From Halanaerobiales bacterium (GTDB taxonomy: Bacteria; Bacillota; Halanaerobiia; Halanaerobiales; JADQBU01), in contig JADQBU010000122.1 of assembly GCA_016278435.1 (NCBI GenBank), positions 1 to 5,123 of the forward strand: a stretch of DNA of 5,123 nucleotides, read 5' to 3'. Made by a program: the position numbers and the translations under genes. The notes under the pieces are model-generated. The model was not told the origin of the DNA, searched no databases, and saw nothing but the letters and a program-made list of their open reading frames with translations. Shown here piece by piece: positions 1-5,123 of the stretch. Numbering within the stretch: the first letter of the stretch is position 1; the number at the start of each line of letters is the position of its first letter.

Positions 1-109
1 TTAAAGGCCTTTCCCACCCTTCAAGGACACAGGGACCAGCAATCAAAACAAAGGGTCTTGTTCTATCTCCAAATATAATGTTTTCATTTAAAACAATCTC
101 TTTAGCCAT
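1..109 (-). CDS. kdsA: 3-deoxy-8-phosphooctulonate (Kdo-8-P) synthase, N-terminal fragment
   Basis: Only the first 36 residues are inside the window; the gene continues past the left edge, so this is a partial gene and not a broken one. The enzyme condenses phosphoenolpyruvate with arabinose-5-phosphate in the cytoplasm to give Kdo-8-phosphate, the precursor of the sugar that joins lipid A to the core. The visible part carries PFVLIAGPC at residues 19-27 followed by VLE, the first beta-strand signature of the family. C27 sits where metal-dependent KdsA enzymes such as that of Aquifex have their metal-binding cysteine, while the E. coli enzyme has asparagine. The ATG follows the kdsB stop codon directly (TAA then ATG, no gap). 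A GGGAG lies 12 bases upstream inside kdsB, so translational coupling is likely. DAHP synthases also carry an AGPC strand, but the kdsB neighbour and the PFVLIAGPC form favour KdsA. Confidence 0.9.
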   Translation of the reverse strand, partial: MAKEIVLNENIIFGDRTRPFVLIAGPCVLEGWERPL

Positions 110-850
110 TTATTTAACACACTCCCTGGTTTCAGCAGCTATGATTCTGGCAACTTCTGCCACATCTTCAGGTGTATCGACTCCGATCGACATATAATCT
201 GTCTCAACCACTTTGATACGGTACCCGTTTTCTAAAGCCCGCAGCTGTTCCAGTGATTCAGCCTTCTCCAGAGGTGTCGGCGCGAGTCTGCTGAATTCAA
301 GCAGAAAATCCCGGTTATAGACATAGAGGCCGATGTGTTTATAAGAACAGATATTTCCCTGCTTTAAATAGGGAAGTGGGGAACGGGAAAAATAGAGGGC
401 ATATCCGGCCAGATCAGTAACAACTTTGACCACATTAGGGCTTAACATCTCTTCCGGGGAATCTATTTCTGTCTTCAGGGTAGACATCTTCAGTTTATCA
501 TCATGAAAAAAGGGTTCTACAGCTTCTTCTATCATTTCCGGTTTAAGCAGGGGTTCATCACCCTGAACATTTATAATCAAATCACTATCTAACCCGGCAG
601 CAACTTCCGCAATCCTGTCAGTACCAGATCTGTGGTCTGAATCAGTCATCACTACCTTACCACCAAAGTCCTCTACCTCCTCATATATACGGAGGTCATC
701 GGTGGCAACAATAACCTGCTCCAGGCTTTTGGCTTTTGAAACCCGGCTATAAACATGTTCAATCATGGACTTTCCAGCTATTTCTTTCAGCGGTTTACCC
801 GGAAACCTGGTAGAATTATACCTGGCCGGAATGATGGCTGTAATTTTCAT
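110..850 (-). CDS. kdsB: 3-deoxy-manno-octulosonate cytidylyltransferase (CMP-Kdo synthetase)
   Basis: This cytoplasmic enzyme transfers CMP from CTP to Kdo, making the CMP-Kdo that the Kdo transferase uses to decorate lipid A. The protein has 246 residues, the usual family length. Visible signatures are the nucleotide-binding N-terminus IPARYNSTRFPGKPL (7-21), ATDD (49-52), HRSGTDRIAE (73-82), NVQGDEP (94-100) and the GLYVY strand (174-178). D98 and D225 fall at the same positions as the two magnesium-binding aspartates of E. coli KdsB, so the active site looks intact. The ATG at 850 is preceded by AGGGG with a 7-base spacer, and this site overlaps the lpxK stop codon 10 bases upstream. The stop abuts kdsA, so all three genes are probably on one message. 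Related sugar-nucleotide cytidylyltransferases such as NeuA are less likely given the motifs and context. Confidence 0.97.
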   Translation of the reverse strand: MKITAIIPARYNSTRFPGKPLKEIAGKSMIEHVYSRVSKAKSLEQVIVATDDLRIYEEVEDFGGKVVMTDSDHRSGTDRIAEVAAGLDSDLIINVQGDEPLLKPEMIEEAVEPFFHDDKLKMSTLKTEIDSPEEMLSPNVVKVVTDLAGYALYFSRSPLPYLKQGNICSYKHIGLYVYNRDFLLEFSRLAPTPLEKAESLEQLRALENGYRIKVVETDYMSIGVDTPEDVAEVARIIAAETRECVK

Positions 851-860
851 TATTTATCCC

Positions 861-1973
861 CTACCCTTTAAGTAAATTTAATATAACTCCTTCATCCCCA
901 TCACCTGTCAGTTCCAGTTCTATCCTGAGGGCAAATATACCAACATTTAGCTTGTGAAATTGGGCCAGCATCTCATCAGTAAATTTTACAGCATCTTTTT
1001 CTGTTGTAACAACCCATTCCACTTCATTGAGCTGGGCCTGAACCGCGATATCCATCAGATCTTTTTCCCTGTAACTATAGTGGTCTGGATAGGTAATAGC
1101 TTTAATTACCTCTGCCTCCAGGCTCTCTAGACTCTGCAAAAAAGAATCAGGGCTGCCAATCGCACTCAAAGCCATAATCTTTTTACCTTTAATTTCTGCA
1201 AGTGGAAAGGTGTCTTTATCTTCACTGGTCAGCGGTCTTAAAAAAAGCGGCCGGTGACAGGAAGTAAATATACCGGCCTGCTGATTATTGGTTCTTAATT
1301 TATTTTCAATCTTTTTCAATTTCTCGCGTGAAACCTGGTCTGATTTAGAGATTATAAAGATATCTGCCCGCTTAAAGGCTGAAAGTGGTTCTCTTAAAAA
1401 TCCCCGGGGCAGCAGGTGGTTGTTACCATATGGTTCCAGGGCATTTATGACCACAATATCAAGGTCCCTTCCCAGTTGACGGTGCTGAAAACCATCATCA
1501 AGCAGGATTATATCAGGATTAAACTCCTTAAGCACAAGTTGTCCAGCTTGATAGCGGTCTTTACCAATTACTACGGGAATATCCGGCAGCTGCCGGGCCA
1601 GCATATAGACCTCATCTCCGGCTTCATCAACATCAAGCTTTATCTCTTTACCATCAGACACTATAGCCGGACCTTTAACACTCCCCCCATAACCACGGCT
1701 GATAATTACTACTTTTTTACCTGCAGCCTTGAGCATCCTGGTGAATTTATCAACTACAGGAGTTTTACCTGTACCACCAGTAGTGATATTGCCAATACTG
1801 ATAACTCTGCAGTCCAGATTCTCAGTATTTAAGATATTAAATCTATATAATAACGACCTGGCCTTAATCACCAGAAAATATATTATCTCAAGCAAAAATA
1901 GTACTACCAGTATCGGTCTATCATATATTTTACGCCTTTTCCCACTGATAATATCAATTAAATATTGATACAT
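861..1973 (-). CDS. lpxK: Tetraacyldisaccharide 4'-kinase (lipid A 4'-kinase)
   Basis: LpxK phosphorylates the 4' position of the tetraacyldisaccharide-1-phosphate at the inner face of the cytoplasmic membrane, giving lipid IVA. With the ATG at 1973 the protein has 370 residues, slightly longer than E. coli LpxK. It starts with a basic stretch and one hydrophobic membrane segment (about residues 20-40). The P-loop GNITTGGTGKTP (61-72) has the unusual spacing typical of LpxK. It is followed by SRGYGG (92-97), the family signature DDGFQHRQLGRD (159-170), LLPRGFLREPL (187-197) and TTEKDAVKF (323-331). In-frame GTG codons at 1988 and 1985 would add five or four residues. I prefer the ATG because GGTGG lies 8 bases before it, while neither GTG has a properly placed ribosome site. 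The gene lies 36 bases after msbA (21 from the first GTG) and 10 bases before kdsB, inside the operon. Confidence 0.95.
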   Translation of the reverse strand: MYQYLIDIISGKRRKIYDRPILVVLFLLEIIYFLVIKARSLLYRFNILNTENLDCRVISIGNITTGGTGKTPVVDKFTRMLKAAGKKVVIISRGYGGSVKGPAIVSDGKEIKLDVDEAGDEVYMLARQLPDIPVVIGKDRYQAGQLVLKEFNPDIILLDDGFQHRQLGRDLDIVVINALEPYGNNHLLPRGFLREPLSAFKRADIFIISKSDQVSREKLKKIENKLRTNNQQAGIFTSCHRPLFLRPLTSEDKDTFPLAEIKGKKIMALSAIGSPDSFLQSLESLEAEVIKAITYPDHYSYREKDLMDIAVQAQLNEVEWVVTTEKDAVKFTDEMLAQFHKLNVGIFALRIELELTGDGDEGVILNLLKG

Positions 1974-1981
1974 GGTTATAA

Positions 1982-1986
1982 CCACC
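1982..1986 (-). promoter_or_regulatory. Ribosome binding site deciding the lpxK start
   Basis: The minus strand reads GTGGTGG, then the 8-base spacer TTATAACC, then ATG. The match to the anti-Shine-Dalgarno is imperfect, but the spacing is good. The upstream GTG codons at 1988 and 1985 overlap this site and have only AT-rich sequence ahead of them. The site therefore argues for the ATG at 1973. Confidence 0.5.
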
Positions 1987-2009
1987 ACACTTTATAGTAA
2001 TAGAATCTT

Positions 2010-3770
2010 CTAAGCCCATTTCTTATTTCCCTGAAAATGACCCTGATATAAATTATAGTAAATTCCACCCTTATTAATTAAAAACTCATGGGTCCCCTGT
2101 TCCTGTATCTGACCTCTGTCCAGAACCAGAATCTTGTCAGCATCTTTAATAGTCGTTAGACGGTGGGCAATGATGAAAGTTGTCCTATTCTTCATTAGCC
2201 TGTTTAAAGCTTCCTGGACCAGGGACTCCGATTCAGCATCAAGAGCCGAAGTGGCTTCATCCAGTATCAAAATCCGGGGATCCTTAAGAATGGCCCTGGC
2301 AATTGCTATTCGCTGCCTCTGGCCGCCGGAAAGACCGACTCCCCGTTCACCAACTACAGTATCGTACCCGTCATCAAATTCCATAATAAAATCATGAGCA
2401 TTAGCGGCCCGGGCCGCTTCTATAATCATTTCCCGACTGGCATCAAGGTTACCATAGGCAATATTATTTTCAAGAGTTCCACTGAATAATATTGTTTCCT
2501 GTGGTACTATCCCGATATGTCTCCTTAATGAATTAAGCTTAACCGTCTTTATATCATGTCCATCGATCAGTATCCTGCCCTGATTGGGATCATAAAACCG
2601 TGGTAAAAGATCGACCAGTGTGGTTTTCCCGGCTCCACTGGCCCCTACCAGTGCTACAACTTCACCCGGGCAGGCTTCAAAATTGATATTATTCAGTATA
2701 GTATCTTCCTTATCATAGGAAAAAGTAATATCCTCAAACTTAACATATCCTTTAACTTCCTCCATAGTATATTGCTCATCTCCGGTAGTAATCTTTGTAT
2801 CCAGATCCATTGTTTCAAATATCCGTTCAGCTGACGCCAGAGCCTGCTGGACCATACCACTTAAATTTGTCAGAGATTTAAGGGGCCCGATAATAGTTAA
2901 AAGCAGGGTGAAAAAAGCTATGAGCTCTGAAGGGCGCATATTTCCCTGCATTACCTGATATCCACCAAACCAGAGAATAGAAGTAATAGCAAGAGCGGCT
3001 ACAAACTCAATCACAGGAGAAATTACCGCCTTGTACTGGGCATTTTTAACTCTGGCCCGGAAATTAGCCTGATTTTCAGCACTGAACCTCTGATATTCAT
3101 ATTCTTCCCGGCCGAAAGATTTGATAATCTTTACAGCTGAAAGTGTTTCCTGCAGGATATCGGTAACATCTCCAATTTTAATCTGAACATCCTTGCTAAC
3201 TTTCCTTATTTTACGGTTGAATTTTACCAGCAGATAGGCAATCAGCGGCATTACCACAATTAAAAACAGGGTCAAGGGTACACTTAAATAAAAAAGGTAC
3301 CCTATACCCCCTACAAAGGTAAAAAACTGATAAAAAAGGTTAACCGAACCATCGACGATTGCACCTTCAAGCCTTTCAACATCATTTGTCACCCTTGACA
3401 GCAGTTCACCCGTCTTACGCTTATTATAAAAACCGAGTGACAGTTCCTGTAAGTGCTGATATAGTTCATTACGTATGTCACGGACCGCTTTCTGTGCTAC
3501 ATAGGAAGTAAGGTATTTCTGTCCGTAAAATACTATCCCTTTAACAAAATATATAAATACCATGAATAAAACAATCCAGGTTAATTTTACAATACCTTCC
3601 TGGCCTGCGGAGATATCAGTAATTATGGTTTCCAGCAAATCCTTAAAGACCTTGATAAAAAAGATGGTCAGAAAGGAATGTATCAGCATTGATACTATGC
3701 CAGCTGCCAGTCTCTTTTTATATGGAAATAAATATTTAAGTACTCTTTTTATTAACGGCAAAGGAATCAT
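2010..3770 (-). CDS. msbA: Lipid A export permease/ATP-binding protein, MsbA-type ABC exporter
   Basis: This is a half-size ABC exporter that works as a homodimer in the inner membrane; in this setting it most likely flips lipid A-core from the inner to the outer leaflet using ATP. The 586 residues match the usual MsbA length. The N-terminal membrane domain has about six hydrophobic segments (roughly 23-45, 62-82, 140-162, 164-184, 253-275, 283-300). The nucleotide-binding domain is complete: Walker A GASGAGKTT (376-384), Q-loop Q424, the GERG segment (474-477), signature LSGGQ (480-484), Walker B ILILDE (500-505) with catalytic E505, D-loop SALD (508-511) and switch H536. The ATG at 3770 has TTAAGG with a 7-base spacer. 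It is the first gene of the operon, followed by lpxK. Sequence alone does not separate MsbA from multidrug exporters of the same family; the msbA-lpxK-kdsB-kdsA order is the main reason for the specific name. Confidence 0.9.
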   Translation of the reverse strand: MIPLPLIKRVLKYLFPYKKRLAAGIVSMLIHSFLTIFFIKVFKDLLETIITDISAGQEGIVKLTWIVLFMVFIYFVKGIVFYGQKYLTSYVAQKAVRDIRNELYQHLQELSLGFYNKRKTGELLSRVTNDVERLEGAIVDGSVNLFYQFFTFVGGIGYLFYLSVPLTLFLIVVMPLIAYLLVKFNRKIRKVSKDVQIKIGDVTDILQETLSAVKIIKSFGREEYEYQRFSAENQANFRARVKNAQYKAVISPVIEFVAALAITSILWFGGYQVMQGNMRPSELIAFFTLLLTIIGPLKSLTNLSGMVQQALASAERIFETMDLDTKITTGDEQYTMEEVKGYVKFEDITFSYDKEDTILNNINFEACPGEVVALVGASGAGKTTLVDLLPRFYDPNQGRILIDGHDIKTVKLNSLRRHIGIVPQETILFSGTLENNIAYGNLDASREMIIEAARAANAHDFIMEFDDGYDTVVGERGVGLSGGQRQRIAIARAILKDPRILILDEATSALDAESESLVQEALNRLMKNRTTFIIAHRLTTIKDADKILVLDRGQIQEQGTHEFLINKGGIYYNLYQGHFQGNKKWA

Positions 3771-3797
3771 CTCCCGGCCTTAATCTTATCACATTTA

Positions 3798-3818
3798 TTT
3801 ACAAATATCTAATGTAAA
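3798..3818. repeat. Short inverted repeat upstream of msbA
   Basis: TTTACA and TGTAAA are perfect 6-base inverted arms separated by 9 AT-rich bases, 28 bases before the msbA start codon. The spacing of the arms resembles an operator for a dimeric regulator. AT-rich intergenic DNA gives such pairs by chance fairly often, and I do not recognise a known operator consensus. Confidence 0.3.
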
Positions 3819-3841
3819 ACTAAACCAATATTTCCGACATT

Positions 3842-3889
3842 ACAGTCTTTAAGTAGATATTCAACACAGTCTTTAAGTAGATATTCAAC
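3842..3889. repeat. Perfect tandem duplication of a 24-base unit upstream of msbA
   Basis: Two identical, directly abutting copies (3842-3865 and 3866-3889) of a 24-base unit beginning ACAGTCTTTAAG and ending GATATTCAAC on the plus strand. Neither edge continues into a third copy. On the minus strand each copy contains TTGAAT, a partial -35-like element, and the second is followed after 16 bases by the poor -10 candidate TAATGT. The repeat lies between the btuF terminator and msbA, so it is in the leader or promoter region of the lipid A operon. The repeat itself is certain; any function is unknown. Confidence 0.9.
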
Positions 3890-3909
3890 AAAAACTCTAT
3901 TTTTCCTGC

Positions 3910-3937
3910 AAAAAAGGCCCGGAATAACCGGACCCTT
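3910..3937 (-). terminator. Intrinsic terminator of btuF
   Basis: On the minus strand GGTCCGG and CCGGGCC form a 7-pair GC-rich stem (one G-T pair) around the loop TTATT, directly followed by six Ts. Outer A-T and G-T pairs can extend the stem. It lies about 97 bases past the btuF stop codon and ahead of msbA, so it separates the cobalamin unit from the lipid A operon. There is no T-run on the plus strand, so it acts in one direction. Confidence 0.9.
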
Positions 3938-4033
3938 GATTAACTAAAACGTTCTATCTGAAATTTTTTTAGTTTTAACAACTACTGGCCAAATCAGCTT
4001 AATAACTCCATTTTTCTTATGGTCAGTTTGAAT

Positions 4034-4957
4034 TTATTCAATCTTATCTACCTCAGCTGCTAATTCGGGATGAATAGCCTTGACAAAAGCCTTTAAACCT
4101 TCGATCAACCTCGGTGAAGGGCGGCTGACAATATTCTGATCGACAATATATACCCGGTCATTGCGAACAGCCTTCAGGGTGCCGTATCTATCTCTATTTT
4201 TGATTTCTTTTGCTGTAACCCCTTCAGGTGTACTATGTAAGATAGCAATATATACACCGGGATTTTCAGTTAACAGCTTTTCCAGACTGTACTGGGGCCA
4301 TTCCCCCCGGGCATCTGCCCCAATATTAATGCCACCGGCCAGGTTTATTAGGTCATCCACAAATGTATTTTTACCTGCCGTATAAAGGGGATCATGCCAG
4401 AGTTCATAAAAAACCTTAGGCTTACTCTTGCCCTGTACATATTTTTCAACCATATTGCTGATTTCAGCCAGCTGGATATACATATCTGTTACAATTTCCT
4501 GAGCTTTTTCTCCTTTGCCGGTAACTTTACCCATTCTCTTAATAATTTGAATGGCTTCATCAACATTTTTGGCTTTAAATCCGACAACATTCAAACCTAA
4601 TTCTTTTAATCGCTTATAGGTCTGCATCTTATTTATATCTGAAGCAACTACTATGTCTGGTTCAAGGGCTACAATCTTCTCAATACTCGGTTCAATAATA
4701 GAACCAATTTTATCCTTCTCTGCTGCTACCGCAGGATAATCGGCATAGGTTGTAACTCCAACAATCTTATCCTCTAGTCCCAGGGCATACAGGATTTCAG
4801 TATTACTGGGAGCCAGTGATATGATGCGCTCAGGCTTCTCATTTATTGTAATACTAGTCCCCAGATCGTCCTTAACGGTCACCGGAAAATTCGCAGCTAA
4901 AACCTGTAGTCCGAAACTTAATGTAAATATTAAGGTAAAGATTAAAATCCTTTTCAT
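4034..4957 (-). CDS. btuF: Periplasmic vitamin B12-binding protein of an ABC transporter
   Basis: This is a substrate-binding protein of the helical-backbone (BtuF/FhuD) class, which captures cobalamin in the periplasm and delivers it to the BtuCD permease. The 307 residues start with a signal peptide: K2-R3, hydrophobic 4-17, likely cleavage after A21 (VLA then A). There is no cysteine in the protein, so it is not a lipoprotein. The mature part carries RIISLAPSNTEILYALG (44-60), TTYADYP (69-75), the IVALEPDIVVAS strand (95-106), YTAGKNTFVDDLINLAGG (192-209) and EWPQYSLEKLL (219-229). Aligned by eye with E. coli BtuF, E93 and E226 match the two glutamates (E72, E202) that dock on BtuC; Y71 and W220 match cobalamin-contacting Y50 and W196. 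The tryptophan W66 of E. coli is not conserved. Siderophore or heme binding would be possible from the fold alone, but the cobalamin riboswitch just upstream settles the substrate well. No permease or ATPase gene follows before the terminator. Confidence 0.92.
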   Translation of the reverse strand: MKRILIFTLIFTLSFGLQVLAANFPVTVKDDLGTSITINEKPERIISLAPSNTEILYALGLEDKIVGVTTYADYPAVAAEKDKIGSIIEPSIEKIVALEPDIVVASDINKMQTYKRLKELGLNVVGFKAKNVDEAIQIIKRMGKVTGKGEKAQEIVTDMYIQLAEISNMVEKYVQGKSKPKVFYELWHDPLYTAGKNTFVDDLINLAGGINIGADARGEWPQYSLEKLLTENPGVYIAILHSTPEGVTAKEIKNRDRYGTLKAVRNDRVYIVDQNIVSRPSPRLIEGLKAFVKAIHPELAAEVDKIE

Positions 4958-4964
4958 ATTCTTG

Positions 4965-4972
4965 TTCCTCCC
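4965..4972 (-). promoter_or_regulatory. Strong ribosome binding site of btuF
   Basis: GGGAGGAA on the minus strand ends 7 bases before the ATG at 4957, and the core GGAGG is spaced about 9 bases. It lies well past the attenuator terminator, so regulation here is more likely by transcription termination than by hiding the ribosome site. Confidence 0.85.
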
Positions 4973-5009
4973 GGAAAATAAACTATTATAGTTATATAAT
5001 TGCTTCAGG

Positions 5010-5049
5010 AAAATAAAGAAACCCCGGCTTCGATTTAAAGACAGGGTTT
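5010..5049 (-). terminator. Riboswitch-controlled attenuator terminator ahead of btuF
   Basis: On the minus strand the arms AAACCCTGTCTTT and GAAGCCGGGGTTT form a stem of about 13 positions with one mismatch and two G-T pairs around the loop AAATC. The T-rich tail CTTTATTTT follows at once. It lies between the B12 box and the btuF ribosome site, the standard place for a terminator that stops transcription when cobalamin is bound. Parts of both arms can instead pair with the upstream segment 5067-5079. Confidence 0.85.
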
Positions 5050-5056
5050 GCTGTGT

Positions 5057-5087
5057 ATCTACATTTCTGTCCCCGAAGCATGTAGAT
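5057..5087 (-). promoter_or_regulatory. Expression-platform hairpin of the cobalamin riboswitch
   Basis: On the minus strand ATCTACAT and ATGTAGAT form a perfect 8-pair stem with a 15-base loop. The loop holds GCTTCG, GG and GACAG. These can pair with CGAAGC (5027-5032) and CTGTC (5040-5044) inside the terminator, giving a candidate antiterminator. When the small hairpin forms, these bases sit in its loop and the terminator is free to fold. The pairings are seen by eye; which state goes with bound ligand is inferred from how the family usually works. Confidence 0.65.
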
Positions 5088-5093
5088 TTTAAT

Positions 5094-5123
5094 AAACAGG
5101 CAGGTCTCCTGGCTTACAGCCCC
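5094..5123 (-). promoter_or_regulatory. Cobalamin riboswitch, 3' end of aptamer with B12 box
   Basis: The minus strand at 5115-5099 reads AAGCCAGGAGACCTGCC, a full match to the conserved B12 box that closes the adenosylcobalamin-sensing aptamer. The preceding CTGTAAG also fits the core. The rest of the aptamer lies beyond the right edge of the window, so its class and ligand preference cannot be judged. The element lies 142 bases ahead of btuF on the same strand and should lower its expression when cobalamin is plentiful. Confidence 0.93.

Noticed and set aside
1..109. kdsA as a truncated pseudogene
   Set aside because: The reading frame is open up to the window edge, so the truncation is only due to the window boundary.
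1288..1968. Three overlapping plus-strand open frames (63-138 codons) opposite lpxK
   Set aside because: They lie antisense to a gene with clear family motifs, show no recognisable domain, and overlap each other.
2134..2397. Plus-strand open frame of 87 codons opposite the MsbA ATPase domain
   Set aside because: It is the mirror of a highly conserved region and has no independent sign of coding.
3562..3783. Plus-strand open frame opposite the start of msbA
   Set aside because: It lies almost wholly inside msbA on the other strand, and its translation is low-complexity and unrecognisable.
3842..3889. CRISPR array
   Set aside because: Only two copies, abutting with no spacer between them, and no cas genes.
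3771..3909. Consensus sigma-70 promoter for msbA
   Set aside because: The best pair seen (TTGAAT, 16 bases, TAATGT) matches poorly at -10; other combinations had wrong spacing, so no promoter is annotated.
3942..3974. Hairpin AACTAAAA / TTTTAGTT after btuF
   Set aside because: The stem is 8 A-T-rich pairs with a 17-base loop and no proper T-tail; the GC-rich terminator at 3910-3937 explains the end of the transcript better.
4161..4600. Two plus-strand open frames opposite btuF
   Set aside because: btuF is well supported on the minus strand; these frames have no motifs and are best explained as antisense shadows.

Overview
The window looks like chromosomal DNA from a low-to-moderate GC, Gram-negative-type (diderm) member of the Firmicutes, most likely Halanaerobiales-like. 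This is an inference from three things seen together. There are genes for lipid A and Kdo, which imply an outer membrane with lipopolysaccharide. Shine-Dalgarno sites and intrinsic terminators are strong, in Firmicute style. The cobalamin-binding protein has a cleavable signal peptide and no lipoprotein cysteine, as expected where a periplasm exists. All five genes lie on the minus strand, so biological order runs from the right end to the left.

Right end (about 4958-5123): the 3' end of a cobalamin riboswitch, cut by the window edge but with an intact B12 box, followed by an attenuator. The attenuator has a small hairpin, an intrinsic terminator, and a possible antiterminator pairing that competes with both. 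It leads into btuF (4034-4957), a periplasmic vitamin B12-binding protein. An intrinsic terminator at 3910-3937 closes this unit, so btuF appears to be transcribed alone from its riboswitch, without btuC or btuD beside it.

Middle (3771-4033): a 263-base intergenic region. It holds the btuF terminator, a perfect tandem duplication of a 24-base unit and a small inverted repeat, and leads into the next operon. I see no convincing consensus promoter in it.

Left part (1-3770): a tight operon msbA-lpxK-kdsB-kdsA. MsbA flips lipid A-core across the inner membrane, LpxK adds the 4'-phosphate of lipid A, KdsB activates Kdo as CMP-Kdo, and KdsA (only its first 36 residues are visible) makes Kdo-8-phosphate. 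Gaps between genes run from 36 bases down to zero. The grouping joins late lipid A synthesis and export with supply of the first core sugar.

I found no new kind of system here. The points worth a second look are the single-gene riboswitch unit and its fold, the 24-base tandem duplication ahead of msbA, and a metal-dependent type of KdsA.
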